From Xanthomonas hortorum pv. cynarae (GTDB lineage Bacteria; Pseudomonadota; Gammaproteobacteria; Xanthomonadales; Xanthomonadaceae), in NCBI RefSeq assembly GCF_002939985.1, contig NZ_MDFM01000003.1, positions 1-64,000 on the forward strand: a stretch of 64,000 bases of DNA. The letters run 5' to 3'. The translations under genes were made by a program, and so were the position numbers. Under the pieces are notes generated by a model, which ran no database searches, was not told the origin of the DNA, and saw only the letters and a program-made list of their open reading frames with translations. Numbering within the stretch: position 1 is the first letter of the stretch; each line of letters starts with the position of its first letter. Positions 54,406 through 64,000 of this stretch are shown piece by piece.

Positions 54406-55368
54406 ATGGATCAAGCGCTGATCACCCGCATTATCGAAGCCGCCCTGTTGGCGAGCAGCCAGCCGCTGACGCTGGCGCAGCTGCAGGGCTTGTTTCCCGA
54501 AGAAGAGCCGGCGCCGCCCGGCAGCGTCGAGCGCGCGCTGGAACTGTTGCGCGAGGGCTGCGCCGACCGCGGGGTGGAACTGGTCGAGGTGGCCTCGGGC
54601 TTCCGCTTCCAGGTCAAGGCCGACGTGCATGGCTGGGTTGCCCGGCTGTGGACCGAGCGCCGCACCAAGTACACCCGCGCCACGCTGGAAACCCTGGCGC
54701 TGATCGCCTACCGCCAACCGATCACCCGCGGCGAGATCGAGCAGGTGCGCGGCGTGGCGGTCAGCAGCAACATTATCCAGGCCCTGGAAGAACGCGAATG
54801 GATCCGCGTGGTGGGTCACCGCGACGTGCCCGGCAAGCCGGCCCTGTTCGGTACCACCAAGGGGTTTCTGGACTACTTCGGGCTCAAGCGATTGGACGAG
54901 CTGCCGCCATTGTCTGAGTTGAAGGACATCGCCGAGCTGGAACCGCAGCTGCCGCTGGACCGCGATGGTCAGCTGGATGGCGCAGTGCCGGCATCGGTGG
55001 CGATGGATGCAGCGCTGGGTGAGATGGATGCCGATGCGGCTGACGCGGACTCAGAGGGCGACAGCACCGATGCCGAATTGGATGAAGAAACACACGAGGC
55101 CGGCGATGCAGACAACGCTGCCGATGCCGAAGACCCGATCGACGCAACACCGCAACACGCCGAGCAGGCCTCGGCGCAGGACCAGAACACGTTGGACCCA
55201 GACGACGCCCGTGAGGGCGCCCCCGACACCGCGCCGGGCACGCGCGCGGATGCAGTGAACGAAGACGAAGACAACGCCGTCGCGACGACGACCGTGGCTG
55301 TTGACGAAGCCGATTCCGACCCAGAGGCCGACCCGCAACGCGTCGGCCGGAGCCAGACACATGAGTGA
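54406..55368 (+). CDS. scpB: Segregation and condensation protein B
   Basis: This 320-residue protein has two winged-helix domains in the first ~190 residues (MDQALITRIIEAALLASSQP, ETLALIAYRQPITRGEIEQV, REWIRVVGHRDVPGKPALFG). A roughly 120-residue Asp/Glu/Ala-rich tail follows (for example EMDADAADADSEGDSTDAEL). The tail is unusually long and acidic. The stop overlaps rluB's start (ATGAGTGA). Confidence 0.95.
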   Translation: MDQALITRIIEAALLASSQPLTLAQLQGLFPEEEPAPPGSVERALELLREGCADRGVELVEVASGFRFQVKADVHGWVARLWTERRTKYTRATLETLALIAYRQPITRGEIEQVRGVAVSSNIIQALEEREWIRVVGHRDVPGKPALFGTTKGFLDYFGLKRLDELPPLSELKDIAELEPQLPLDRDGQLDGAVPASVAMDAALGEMDADAADADSEGDSTDAELDEETHEAGDADNAADAEDPIDATPQHAEQASAQDQNTLDPDDAREGAPDTAPGTRADAVNEDEDNAVATTTVAVDEADSDPEADPQRVGRSQTHE

Positions 55369-57001
55369 CACCCCCCGCAAGCTGTCGTTGAACAAACTCT
55401 CCCTCAAGCGCGACAGCGCGCCCGAAGCGCCCAAGCTGGAAGAGCGCCTGCACAAGGTGCTGGCCCAGGCCGGCCTGGGGTCGCGCCGCGCGCTGGAACA
55501 GCGCATTGCCGATGGCCTGATCAAGGTCAATGGCGCCGTCGCGCAGACCGGCATGTCGGTGCGCAGCGGCGACAAGATCGAGCTGGACGGCCGTAGTTTC
55601 GTCGCCAGCGCGCTGACGGAGCCCTCGCGCGTGCTGATCTACAACAAGCCCGAAGGCGAAGTGACCACGCGCGAAGATCCCGAAGGCCGCCCGACCGTAT
55701 TCGAGTCGCTGCCGGCATTGAAGGGCTCGCGCTGGATCGCGATCGGCCGCCTGGACATCAACACCACCGGCCTGCTGCTGCTGACCACCGACGGTGAGCT
55801 GGCCAACGCGATGATGCATCCCTCTTACGAGGTCGAACGCGAATACGTGGTGCGCGTGCGTGCGCCGGAAGGCGAGGACAAGGTCTCCGACGCCATCATC
55901 GAGCGCCTGTCGCGCGGTGTGCTGCTGGAAGACGGCGGCGCCAAGTTCGACGAGATCGAGCGCATCGGCGGTACCGACTCGCACGACTGGTTCCGCGTGG
56001 TGGTCAAGGAAGGCCGCAACCGTGAAGTGCGCCGCCTGTGGGAGTCGCAAGGCTGCCAGGTCAGCCGCCTCAAGCGCAGCCGATACGGCAAGATCTCGCT
56101 GCCGCGCGAGTTGCTGCGTGGGCAGTCGGTCGAAGTGGCGCAGGAAAAGGTCGACGCCCTGCGCGCCGAACTCAAGCTGGAAGAAGGCGCACCGTCGGCA
56201 CTGACGCTGCAGCCGGTGATCGGCCAGCGCCGTGCGGCCAAATCCACCGTGCACGTCTCGCGCGATGGCCGCAGCAATGCGTACGTCAATGGCCAGACCT
56301 CCGGTGCCGACGAAGGCCGCGAGCTGCGGCGTTTCGACAATCCGCGTGACGATCGTGGCGGCCGTGGTCGCGGCAAGCCCGGTGGTTTCAAGGGTGGCCT
56401 GACGGTCAGCGGCGAAGCGGCCGCGCGGCAGTCGCAGCAGCGCCCGTTCAAGCCGCGCGCGCCGGGCAAGGGCGATCGCGCGTTGCCGGACGGCAATCCG
56501 GCCGCGTTCCGCAGCTGGTATGTGCCCGATGGCGTGAGCACCGGCCCGAGCGGCCACCGCAACGCCGGCCCCAGCGGTCCCGGCACCGGCCAGGCCCGTC
56601 CGTACGCCAAGAAGGGTCCGGGCGGCGCGCGACCGGGTGCAGGCGGCCAAGGTCAGGGTCAGGGTCAGGGCCGTGGCGGTGCTGGCGGCGGCGGTGGACA
56701 AGGCCAGTCGCAGGGTCAAGGCCAGGGTCAGCGCAAGCATCCGTACGGTCACCCGGGCAACGCACCGAGCTTCCCGTCCGACCACGCCAACCCGGGTTTC
56801 AGCCCGTATGGCGCGGCACGTCCGGCAGCTGGTCGCCCGACCGGTGCGCGTGCAGGCGGCCCAGGCGGCAACCGTGGACCGGGCGGTAATCGCGGTCCCG
56901 GTGGCCCGGGCGGCGCTCCACGTGGCCCAGGTGGTCCGGGTGGTCGTCCGCCGGGTGGCGGCAACCGTCGGCCGCCAGGTGGTGGCAATCGCGGTCGCTA
57001 A
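55361..57001 (+). CDS. rluB: 23S rRNA pseudouridine synthase B with RGG-like tail
   Basis: This 546-residue protein has an S4 RNA-binding domain (ERLHKVLAQAGLGSRRALEQ, about 27-85) and an RsuA/RluB catalytic domain with the key Asp in IGRLDINTTGLLLLTTDGEL (about 130-150), then EGRNREVRRLWESQGCQVSR. It should modify U2605 of 23S rRNA. After residue ~300 comes a 240-residue tail rich in Gly, Arg, Gln and Pro (GQGQGQGRGGAGGGGGQGQS, GGNRGPGGNRGPGGPGG), much longer than in E. coli RluB. It overlaps scpB. A terminator follows. Confidence 0.95.
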   Translation: MSDTPRKLSLNKLSLKRDSAPEAPKLEERLHKVLAQAGLGSRRALEQRIADGLIKVNGAVAQTGMSVRSGDKIELDGRSFVASALTEPSRVLIYNKPEGEVTTREDPEGRPTVFESLPALKGSRWIAIGRLDINTTGLLLLTTDGELANAMMHPSYEVEREYVVRVRAPEGEDKVSDAIIERLSRGVLLEDGGAKFDEIERIGGTDSHDWFRVVVKEGRNREVRRLWESQGCQVSRLKRSRYGKISLPRELLRGQSVEVAQEKVDALRAELKLEEGAPSALTLQPVIGQRRAAKSTVHVSRDGRSNAYVNGQTSGADEGRELRRFDNPRDDRGGRGRGKPGGFKGGLTVSGEAAARQSQQRPFKPRAPGKGDRALPDGNPAAFRSWYVPDGVSTGPSGHRNAGPSGPGTGQARPYAKKGPGGARPGAGGQGQGQGQGRGGAGGGGGQGQSQGQGQGQRKHPYGHPGNAPSFPSDHANPGFSPYGAARPAAGRPTGARAGGPGGNRGPGGNRGPGGPGGAPRGPGGPGGRPPGGGNRRPPGGGNRGR

Positions 57002-57023
57002 GCTACAAGACGCGCAATAAAAA

Positions 57024-57051
57024 AAACGGCCCTGCGAAGGGCCGTTTTTCG
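57024..57051 (+). terminator. Rho-independent terminator of scpAB-rluB
   Basis: AAACGGCCCT / GCGA / AGGGCCGTTTTTC: strong stem with A-run before and T-run after, 23 bp past the rluB stop; may act both ways. Confidence 0.92.
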
Positions 57052-57193
57052 TTTCTGCTTGGATCACGTCCGCTTGAATCACGCGATACATCGAAGTAAG
57101 CGCGAAAATATTAACTGTGGCTCGCACCAGCGAACCGGCACGCGAGGCAGCTTTAGCGCGGCCAACAAGTGATCTGCGGCTTGGCTGCAGGGC

Positions 57194-57295
57194 CCTTGCC
57201 CGCCCACCATCGCGGGACACGCCGCAAGTACGTCCGTGTAGGCTCTTACGCGGCATCCATGCCGCGTAAGGTCCCGCGACGGTGGGCGGGCAAGG
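57194..57295. repeat. Nested inverted-repeat element
   Basis: The outer arms CCTTGCCCGCCCACCATCGC...(57194-57218) and its inverse (57271-57295) match at 24 of 25 positions. Inside lies a perfect hairpin CTTACGCGGCAT / CC / ATGCCGCGTAAG (57245-57270). The element occupies the gene-free interval 57052-57395 and looks like a dispersed xanthomonad intergenic element. I see no ORF in it. Confidence 0.7.
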
Positions 57296-57395
57296 ACCGG
57301 TCGAGATGGTCGGTATGCGTAGTTACGAGCAGTGCGTGTTGCACGGCCGTCCGATGCGCGTGTTCAGTGCCGTCTTCAGCGCGATCTGCTGCGCC

Positions 57396-57833
57396 TTACT
57401 TGCGACGCTCGATCACGAAGTTGCCTACATTGACGCCCAGATCCACGCCCTCGCCCGTTCCCGCCAGGGCCAGCGAAATGTCGCCCTTGGTGACGACCTG
57501 CGCGGTGCTGGATTTGACGATGCCGGCGTGCGCTTCGGCCGCCGCGTAGGTGCCGAGCAGATCATTGAGGCTGTAGGCGCCGCTGAAGGTGCCGCGGCCG
57601 CCGGTGATCTTGGACTTGCCAACCGTCAGGCCGCCGCCCTTGCTGGAGATCTTGACCGGAATCACTGCACCGTTGTCGCAGGTGATGGTGCCGGTGCCGC
57701 TGGCGGTCTTGTAGAACACCGACCAGCCTTCCAGATTGAACGACAGTTTGCAGTCGATGTTGCCTGCGGCCTGCGCCTGCGGTGCGAGTGCGGCAGCGCC
57801 CAGCAGCGCGAAAAGAGAAAGCGACTTGATCAT
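57396..57833 (-). CDS. Periplasmic protein of unknown function
   Basis: This 145-residue protein has a signal peptide MIKSLSLFALLGAAALAPQA (cleavage after QAQA, about 22). The mature part (NIDCKLSFNLEGWSVFYKTA, GTGTITCDNGAVIPVKISSK, GGGLTVGKSKITGGRGTFSG) is beta-rich with two Cys (28 and 52) that could form a disulfide. The Gly-rich strands resemble small envelope lipid-binding-like DUF proteins. I do not recognise a named family. It is transcribed towards the nested repeat element. Confidence 0.75.
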   Translation of the reverse strand: MIKSLSLFALLGAAALAPQAQAAGNIDCKLSFNLEGWSVFYKTASGTGTITCDNGAVIPVKISSKGGGLTVGKSKITGGRGTFSGAYSLNDLLGTYAAAEAHAGIVKSSTAQVVTKGDISLALAGTGEGVDLGVNVGNFVIERRK

Positions 57834-57998
57834 GTGGGCATTCCGGTTGATTAACGTGGCGCCGAGCCTAGCAGCGCCGACGTGGCAGTCGCGACAACTT
57901 CCGGGCATCGCACAGGCGACCGTTCAGCGAATGATTGCCGCTGCCGCCAGGCGTGCCTGGTGGTGCAGGAAGCGCCTTGCGCATGGGATGATCGCGGC

Positions 57999-58769
57999 AT
58001 GCTGCGCACCGCTCACCTCACCCTGTTGACCGCCCTGTTGTTGCCGTCCGTGGCCATTGCCGGCGAGGCCATTCCGACCCAGCGCTACACTGTGGTGAAG
58101 ACCTATCCGCACGACACCGGCGCGTTCACCGAGGGCCTGTTCTATCTGGACGGATACCTTTACGAAAGCACCGGGGAACTTGGCCGTTCCAGCGTACGCA
58201 AGGTCGAGCTGCACACCGGCCGCGTATTGCAGCAAGCCACGACACCGCCGCCCTACTTCGGCGAAGGCATCGTGGCCTGGCGCGACAAGCTGATTCAACT
58301 GACCTGGCGCAATCAGCAAGGCTTTGTCTACGACCTGGCCACCCTCACGCCGCGTACGCGTTTTGCGTACTCCGGCGAGGGCTGGGCGCTGACCAGCGAT
58401 GCCAGCAGCCTGTACATGAGCGATGGCAGCTCCACCATCCGCCGCCTCGATCCGGAGACGCTGCAACAGGTCGGCAGCATCAAGGTCACCGCCAGCGGCA
58501 GGCCACTGGACAACCTCAACGAGCTGGAATGGGTGAAAGGCGAGTTGTTGGCAAATGTCTGGCTGACCACGCGCATCGCACGCATCGACCCGGCCAGCGG
58601 CAAGGTGGTCGGCTGGATCGATTTGAAGGCACTGGTGCCGGATGACCAGACACTGACGGATCCGGGCAACGATGTGCTCAACGGCATCGCCTATGACGCC
58701 AAGCACGATCGCCTGTTCGTGACCGGCAAGCATTGGCCGAAGCTTTACGAAATTCGGCTGGCTGAGTAG
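57999..58769 (+). CDS. Glutaminyl-peptide cyclotransferase (plant-type)
   Basis: This 256-residue five-bladed beta-propeller converts N-terminal Gln to pyroglutamate in exported peptides. A signal peptide (LTLLTALLLPSVAIAGEA) is followed by YPHDTGAFTEGLFYLDGYLY, ESTGELGRSSVRKVELHTGR, FGEGIVAWRDKLIQLTWRNQ and NELEWVKGELLANVWLTTRI, close to the characterised Xanthomonas and papaya enzymes. The conserved Glu in FTEGL and ELEW are active-site candidates. ATG at 57999 precedes the signal peptide directly. Confidence 0.92.
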   Translation: MLRTAHLTLLTALLLPSVAIAGEAIPTQRYTVVKTYPHDTGAFTEGLFYLDGYLYESTGELGRSSVRKVELHTGRVLQQATTPPPYFGEGIVAWRDKLIQLTWRNQQGFVYDLATLTPRTRFAYSGEGWALTSDASSLYMSDGSSTIRRLDPETLQQVGSIKVTASGRPLDNLNELEWVKGELLANVWLTTRIARIDPASGKVVGWIDLKALVPDDQTLTDPGNDVLNGIAYDAKHDRLFVTGKHWPKLYEIRLAE

Positions 58770-58771
58770 CC

Positions 58772-58880
58772 GGGATTGGGGATTGGATATTCGGGATTCG
58801 GGATTGGCGTAAGCGACATTGGCGCAGGCAGCAGCATGCCCGCAGTTGCGAATCCCTAATCTCTAATTCCTAATCCCAAC
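58772..58880. repeat. GGGATT-type intergenic repeats
   Basis: GGGATTGGGGATTGGATATT and CGGGATTCGGGATTGG are followed by inverted AATCCCTAATC/CTAATCCC words between convergent genes. They are of the same type as 20813-20932 and 59697-59870. Confidence 0.5.
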
Positions 58881-58883
58881 CGC

Positions 58884-59684
58884 CTACTCCGTCAACGAAA
58901 ACGTATCCGCATCCAGCATCGCCGGGAAGCGCGCGCGATGCTCGGCCAGCGCCGACGCACTGATGGTGGTGGTGACCACCTGCGGCCGCTCGCGAATTTC
59001 CACCTGCGGCTGGCCCAGGAAATCGATCACCGCGCTATCGCCGGCGTAGTGCAGCTGATTGCCATCGACGCCGACGCGGTTGACCGCCGCCACAAAGCAC
59101 AGGTTCTCGATCGCACGTGCGCGCAGCAGCGTCTTCCACGCATAGGCGCGCGCAGACGGCCAGTTGGCCACGAACAGTTGCAGATCGAAATCCAGCTGGC
59201 CCGGCCGCTCGACATCGTAGCGATTGCGGCAGAACACCGGAAAACGCAGGTCGTAGCAGACCTGCGGATTGATCCGCCAGCCCTTCCATTCCACCGTCAG
59301 GCGATCGCGCCCGGCCGCGTAGCGCAGATGCTCGTTACCGAAGCGGAACAGATGGCGTTTGTCGTAGGACTGCAGCGCGCCATCCGGGGTAGCCCATAGC
59401 AAGCGGTTGAACACGCCTTGTTCGGTGCGCACCTGCACGCTGCCGGTGACGGCGGCCCCCAGCATTTCTGCCTGTGCACGGATCCACGCCACCGTGGGGC
59501 CGTCCATGCCTTCCGCCTTGAAGATGGCATCGTTGGAGAACCCACTGGTAAAGGTCTCCGGCAGGATCACCAGATCGGTCTGCCCGACCAACGGCTCCAA
59601 CAACGCGCCGTAGTAATCGCGATTGCCGGCCGGGTCATGCCAGCGGGTGTCACCCTGGACAAGCGAGATGCGAAGGTCGTGCAT
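58884..59684 (-). CDS. Omega-amidase (YafV/Nit2-like)
   Basis: This 266-residue nitrilase-fold amidase hydrolyses alpha-keto-glutaramate or keto-succinamate. The triad is E43 (LVILPETFTSGF), K108 (LQSYDKRHLFRFGNEH) and C142 (NPQVCYDLRFPVFCRN). The next gene upstream is an aminotransferase of the glutamine-transaminase type, forming a methionine-salvage pair, which supports the assignment. GGGAATC repeats separate the two genes. Confidence 0.92.
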   Translation of the reverse strand: MHDLRISLVQGDTRWHDPAGNRDYYGALLEPLVGQTDLVILPETFTSGFSNDAIFKAEGMDGPTVAWIRAQAEMLGAAVTGSVQVRTEQGVFNRLLWATPDGALQSYDKRHLFRFGNEHLRYAAGRDRLTVEWKGWRINPQVCYDLRFPVFCRNRYDVERPGQLDFDLQLFVANWPSARAYAWKTLLRARAIENLCFVAAVNRVGVDGNQLHYAGDSAVIDFLGQPQVEIRERPQVVTTTISASALAEHRARFPAMLDADTFSLTE

Positions 59685-59696
59685 GGTTGAGGCTCG

Positions 59697-59870
59697 GGAA
59701 TGGAGAATCGGGATTCGGGAATCGGGAATCGGGAATCGGGAATCGGGAATCGGGAATCGGACGGCGAGTTTTCGTGCGGCTTCATGGCATCAGGCTTTCT
59801 GCGGATTCAGATCGAAAGCGACCAACCGGCTTTTCGATTCCCGAATCCCCATTCCCGATTCCCCGCCCCT
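59697..59870. repeat. Tandem GGGAATC heptamers with inverted partner
   Basis: GGGAATC repeats about six times in 59717-59760, and the inverse CGATTCCCGAATCCCCATTC lies at 59838-59862. It is intergenic and likely to vary in copy number between strains. Confidence 0.8.
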
Positions 59871-61018
59871 CAGAGCTGCTGCAAGCGCTTGATCGCCGCA
59901 TCCAGCGTCGCATCGTTCTTGGCAAAGCACAGCCGTGCCAGACGCTGGCCAGCGGGCGCGGTTTCATAGAACGGTGAGAGCGGAATCGCCGCCACGCCCT
60001 TCTCCACCGTCAGCCACTTCACGAACTCGGTGTCGGGCAGATCGCTGATGGCCGAATAATCCACCAGCTGGAAATAGCCGCCAGGCACCGGCAATGGCTT
60101 CAGACGTGTGGTCAGCAGCTGTTCGCGGAAACGGTCGCGCTTGGCTTGGTAGAAGGCGCCTAGTTGCTCGTCGTGTTCGGGTTCGTCGCGGATCATTGCG
60201 GCAAACGCATGTTGAGCCGGGCCGAAGCTGGTGAAGGTGTTGTACTGGTGCACCTTGCGGAACTCGGCGCTCAGTGCGGGCGGTGCGATGGCGTAGCCGA
60301 TCTTCCAGCCGGTGCAGTGATAGGTCTTGCCGAAGCTGGAAATCACGAATGCGCGCTCGCGCAACTCCGGCCAACGCAACACAGACTCGTGACGGCGGCC
60401 GTCGAACACGATGTGTTCGTAGACCTCGTCCGAGAGCAGGAAGATCTCTGTGCCGCGCAGCAGTTCGGTCAGCGTCTGCATGTCGGCGGCAGACAGCATC
60501 GCGCCGGACGGGTTGTGCGGCGAGTTGATCAGCAGCAGGCGCGTCTTCGGCGTGATCGCCGCGCGCAAGGCATCCCAATCGACCGCGAAGGTCTGCGGAT
60601 CCAGCGCCACGTGCACCGCGCGCGCGCCGGCCAGATCGATCGCCGGCTCGTAGCAGTCGTAGGCCGGGTCCAGCACGATGACCTCCTCGCCTGCACGCAC
60701 CACCGCGTGGATGGCGTTGAAGATCGCCTCGGTGGCGCCGCTGGTGACGGTGATCTCGCTGTCGGCATCGACCTGCGCGCCGTAGCAGCGCTGCGCCTTG
60801 CCGGCGATGGCCTGGCGCAAGGCCGCCACGCCGGTCATCGGCGGGTACTGGTTGTGGCCGGCCGCCATGGCCTTGGTCAGTTCATCGACCAGCCGCGACG
60901 GCACTGCGAAATCGGGAAAACCCTGGCCCAGATTCACCGCGCCGTGCTCGGCCGCCAGCTGCGACATGACGGTGAAGATGGTGGTGCCCACCTTGGGCAG
61001 CTTGGTCGTGAGGGACAT
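59870..61018 (-). CDS. Pyridoxal-phosphate aminotransferase (methionine/glutamine type, YbdL-like)
   Basis: This 382-residue fold-type I aminotransferase has [80 protein letters not shown] and [20 protein letters not shown] (PLP-Lys in SSFGKTYH). It converts the keto acid of methionine to methionine with glutamine as donor; its keto-glutaramate by-product would be cleared by the adjacent omega-amidase. The start at 61018 matches the family; an upstream ATG adds 15 unmatched residues. Confidence 0.94.
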   Translation of the reverse strand: MSLTTKLPKVGTTIFTVMSQLAAEHGAVNLGQGFPDFAVPSRLVDELTKAMAAGHNQYPPMTGVAALRQAIAGKAQRCYGAQVDADSEITVTSGATEAIFNAIHAVVRAGEEVIVLDPAYDCYEPAIDLAGARAVHVALDPQTFAVDWDALRAAITPKTRLLLINSPHNPSGAMLSAADMQTLTELLRGTEIFLLSDEVYEHIVFDGRRHESVLRWPELRERAFVISSFGKTYHCTGWKIGYAIAPPALSAEFRKVHQYNTFTSFGPAQHAFAAMIRDEPEHDEQLGAFYQAKRDRFREQLLTTRLKPLPVPGGYFQLVDYSAISDLPDTEFVKWLTVEKGVAAIPLSPFYETAPAGQRLARLCFAKNDATLDAAIKRLQQL

Positions 61019-61234
61019 CGTGCCGGTCCGGACAAGAAACGGGGGGACCGCGAGTGTACGCAAAGCCGCCAGGCGGTTGCGCCCGGCCGGTGCAAAACAG
61101 CGTTCCCGGACACATCAGGCCGCCCCACTCGCCCCCGGCACCGGGCCATCGTCGCTACAATGCGCGCCCAGTCTGGAGCGTGCCATGCCCAGGCCCTTCC
61201 CCATGCCGTCCTGCGACGGGAGCCCGCTGCGCCG

Positions 61235-61875
<641 letters not shown>

Positions 61876-61879
<4 letters not shown>

Positions 61880-62571
61880 GCCTGCATTCGCCACAACCCT
61901 CGCTATGGCAGGCCGCGCGCGCCTTGCTCAGCCGCGATCTGCAATTGCTGTGGCGGCGCCGCAGCGACGCGCTGCAGCCGGCCCTGTTCGCGCTGCTGAT
62001 CGTGGTGTTGTTCGCGCTGGGCCTGGGCGGACGCCCAGACCTGCTGGCGCAGGCCGCGCCAGCGGTGTTGTGGTTGTCGGTACTGCTGGCCGGTTTACTG
62101 TCGCTGGATGCGTTGTTCCGCAGCGATGTGGAAGACGGCTCGATGGAGCAATGGCTGCTGGCGCCGGTGCCGTTGGCGTGGCTGATCGCGGTACGCGTGC
62201 TGCTGCACTGGGCGACCAGCGCGTTGCCGCTGATTGCGGTGACGCCGCTGCTGGGCGAATTGCTGCACCTGCCACATGACCAACTCCCCGTGTTGCTGGC
62301 ATCGTTGGCGCTGGGAACACCGCTCTTAAGTTTGCTCGGCGCCGTGGTTGCAGCGCTGACGGTGACGATGAAACGCTCTGGTATTCTCGTGGCGTTGCTG
62401 GCGTTGCCGTTGTATGTGCCGGTGCTGGTGTTTGGTGCCGGCAGTGTTGCGGCAAGTGGACAAGGACAGGATGCGGTGGGTGCGTTGTTGTTGTTGGGCG
62501 CCGGTTTGGTGATCGGTGTGGTTCTGGCGCCGCTGGCTGCGGCTGCCGCGATCCGTATTTCGCTGAGCTGA
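61876..62571 (+). CDS. ccmB: Haem exporter membrane protein CcmB
   Basis: This 231-residue protein with six membrane segments includes [24 protein letters not shown], the most conserved CcmB stretch, and [15 protein letters not shown]. It overlaps ccmA by 4 nt. A 129-bp spacer with two CAGTTGCAAGCGC words follows before ccmC. Confidence 0.95.
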
Positions 62572-62700
62572 GTGTGTGATCGATGCCGTGGTGATGAGGC
62601 GCACAGCGCCGAGCGCCATTGCAGTTGCAAGCGCTATTTCAGTTGCAAGCGCCCCTGCTGTTTCGAGAGCTAATGCCATTCCAAGGGCTACTGCCATCGT

Positions 62701-64000
<1,300 letters not shown>

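Noticed and set aside
62572..62700. CAGTTGCAAGCGC repeated twice between ccmB and ccmC
   Set aside because: Two short copies only, and no structure or promoter pattern; probably a local duplication.

Overview
The window is from a Xanthomonas chromosome, probably of the X. citri / axonopodis / vesicatoria group. Evidence: GC-rich core genes in a Xanthomonas-like arrangement (guaA-guaB-folD, rpsA-ihfB-lapAB with LPS genes, scpAB-rluB, ccmABCDE), a XopAI-type type III effector under a PIP box, an Oar-like TonB-dependent receptor beside a LacI regulator, and xanthomonad intergenic repeats (GTAGGAGCG inverted pairs, GGGAATC heptamers).

Positions 1 to about 19,240 are an integrated mobile island abutting the 3' end of guaA, a known island target, with a P4-type tyrosine integrase (17731-18933) next to it. 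The island is a mosaic of plasmid parts: a truncated trbJ, a vapBC-type toxin-antitoxin pair, an RP4/RK2-type oriT with a recognisable nic site, a TraK-like oriT-binding protein, an IncQ-type replication module (repF-like gene, repA helicase, repC initiator, three 22-bp iterons), three 20-bp copies of a sequence matching the RK2 oriV (TrfA) iteron, and three copies of a KorA-like operator palindrome. An AlpA-like regulator, a Cys-rich HTH protein, two coupled small genes, a HEPN / PD-(D/E)XK gene pair that looks like a defence module, and a small nuclease-like gene fill the right half.

The repC gene is cut in two by an 8,032-bp IS21-family transposon (3250-11281) flanked by an 8-bp target duplication. 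Removing the element and one copy of the duplication restores an in-frame 289-codon repC. The transposon carries istA/istB plus cargo: xopAI, a decayed second effector that shares the PIP-box promoter and myristoylation N-terminus of xopAI but has a different body, a third decayed ORF, and a divergent pair made of an unknown gene and a small HTH gene related to the repF-like gene.

From 19,242 onward the content is core: purine synthesis (guaA, guaB), folD, a DUF1244 protein, a CPA2 K+/H+ antiporter, a polysaccharide/LPS precursor block (galU, a WbpM-like dehydratase, a WecA-like transferase, lapB, lapA), ihfB, rpsA, cmk, a zinc-independent L36, agmatine catabolism (aguA, aguB), GNAT and TraB proteins, and a secreted nuclease-fold protein. 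A glycan-utilisation locus follows (40063-52228): LacI regulator, Oar-like receptor, lipoprotein glycoamylase-family hydrolase, ABC importer and a large multidomain hydrolase, with three LacI-type operators. The window then has bolA/yciI, scpA-scpB-rluB, a periplasmic protein, glutaminyl cyclase, omega-amidase, an aminotransferase, and the haem-export/cytochrome c maturation operon ccmABCD-E, with ccmE cut by the window end.
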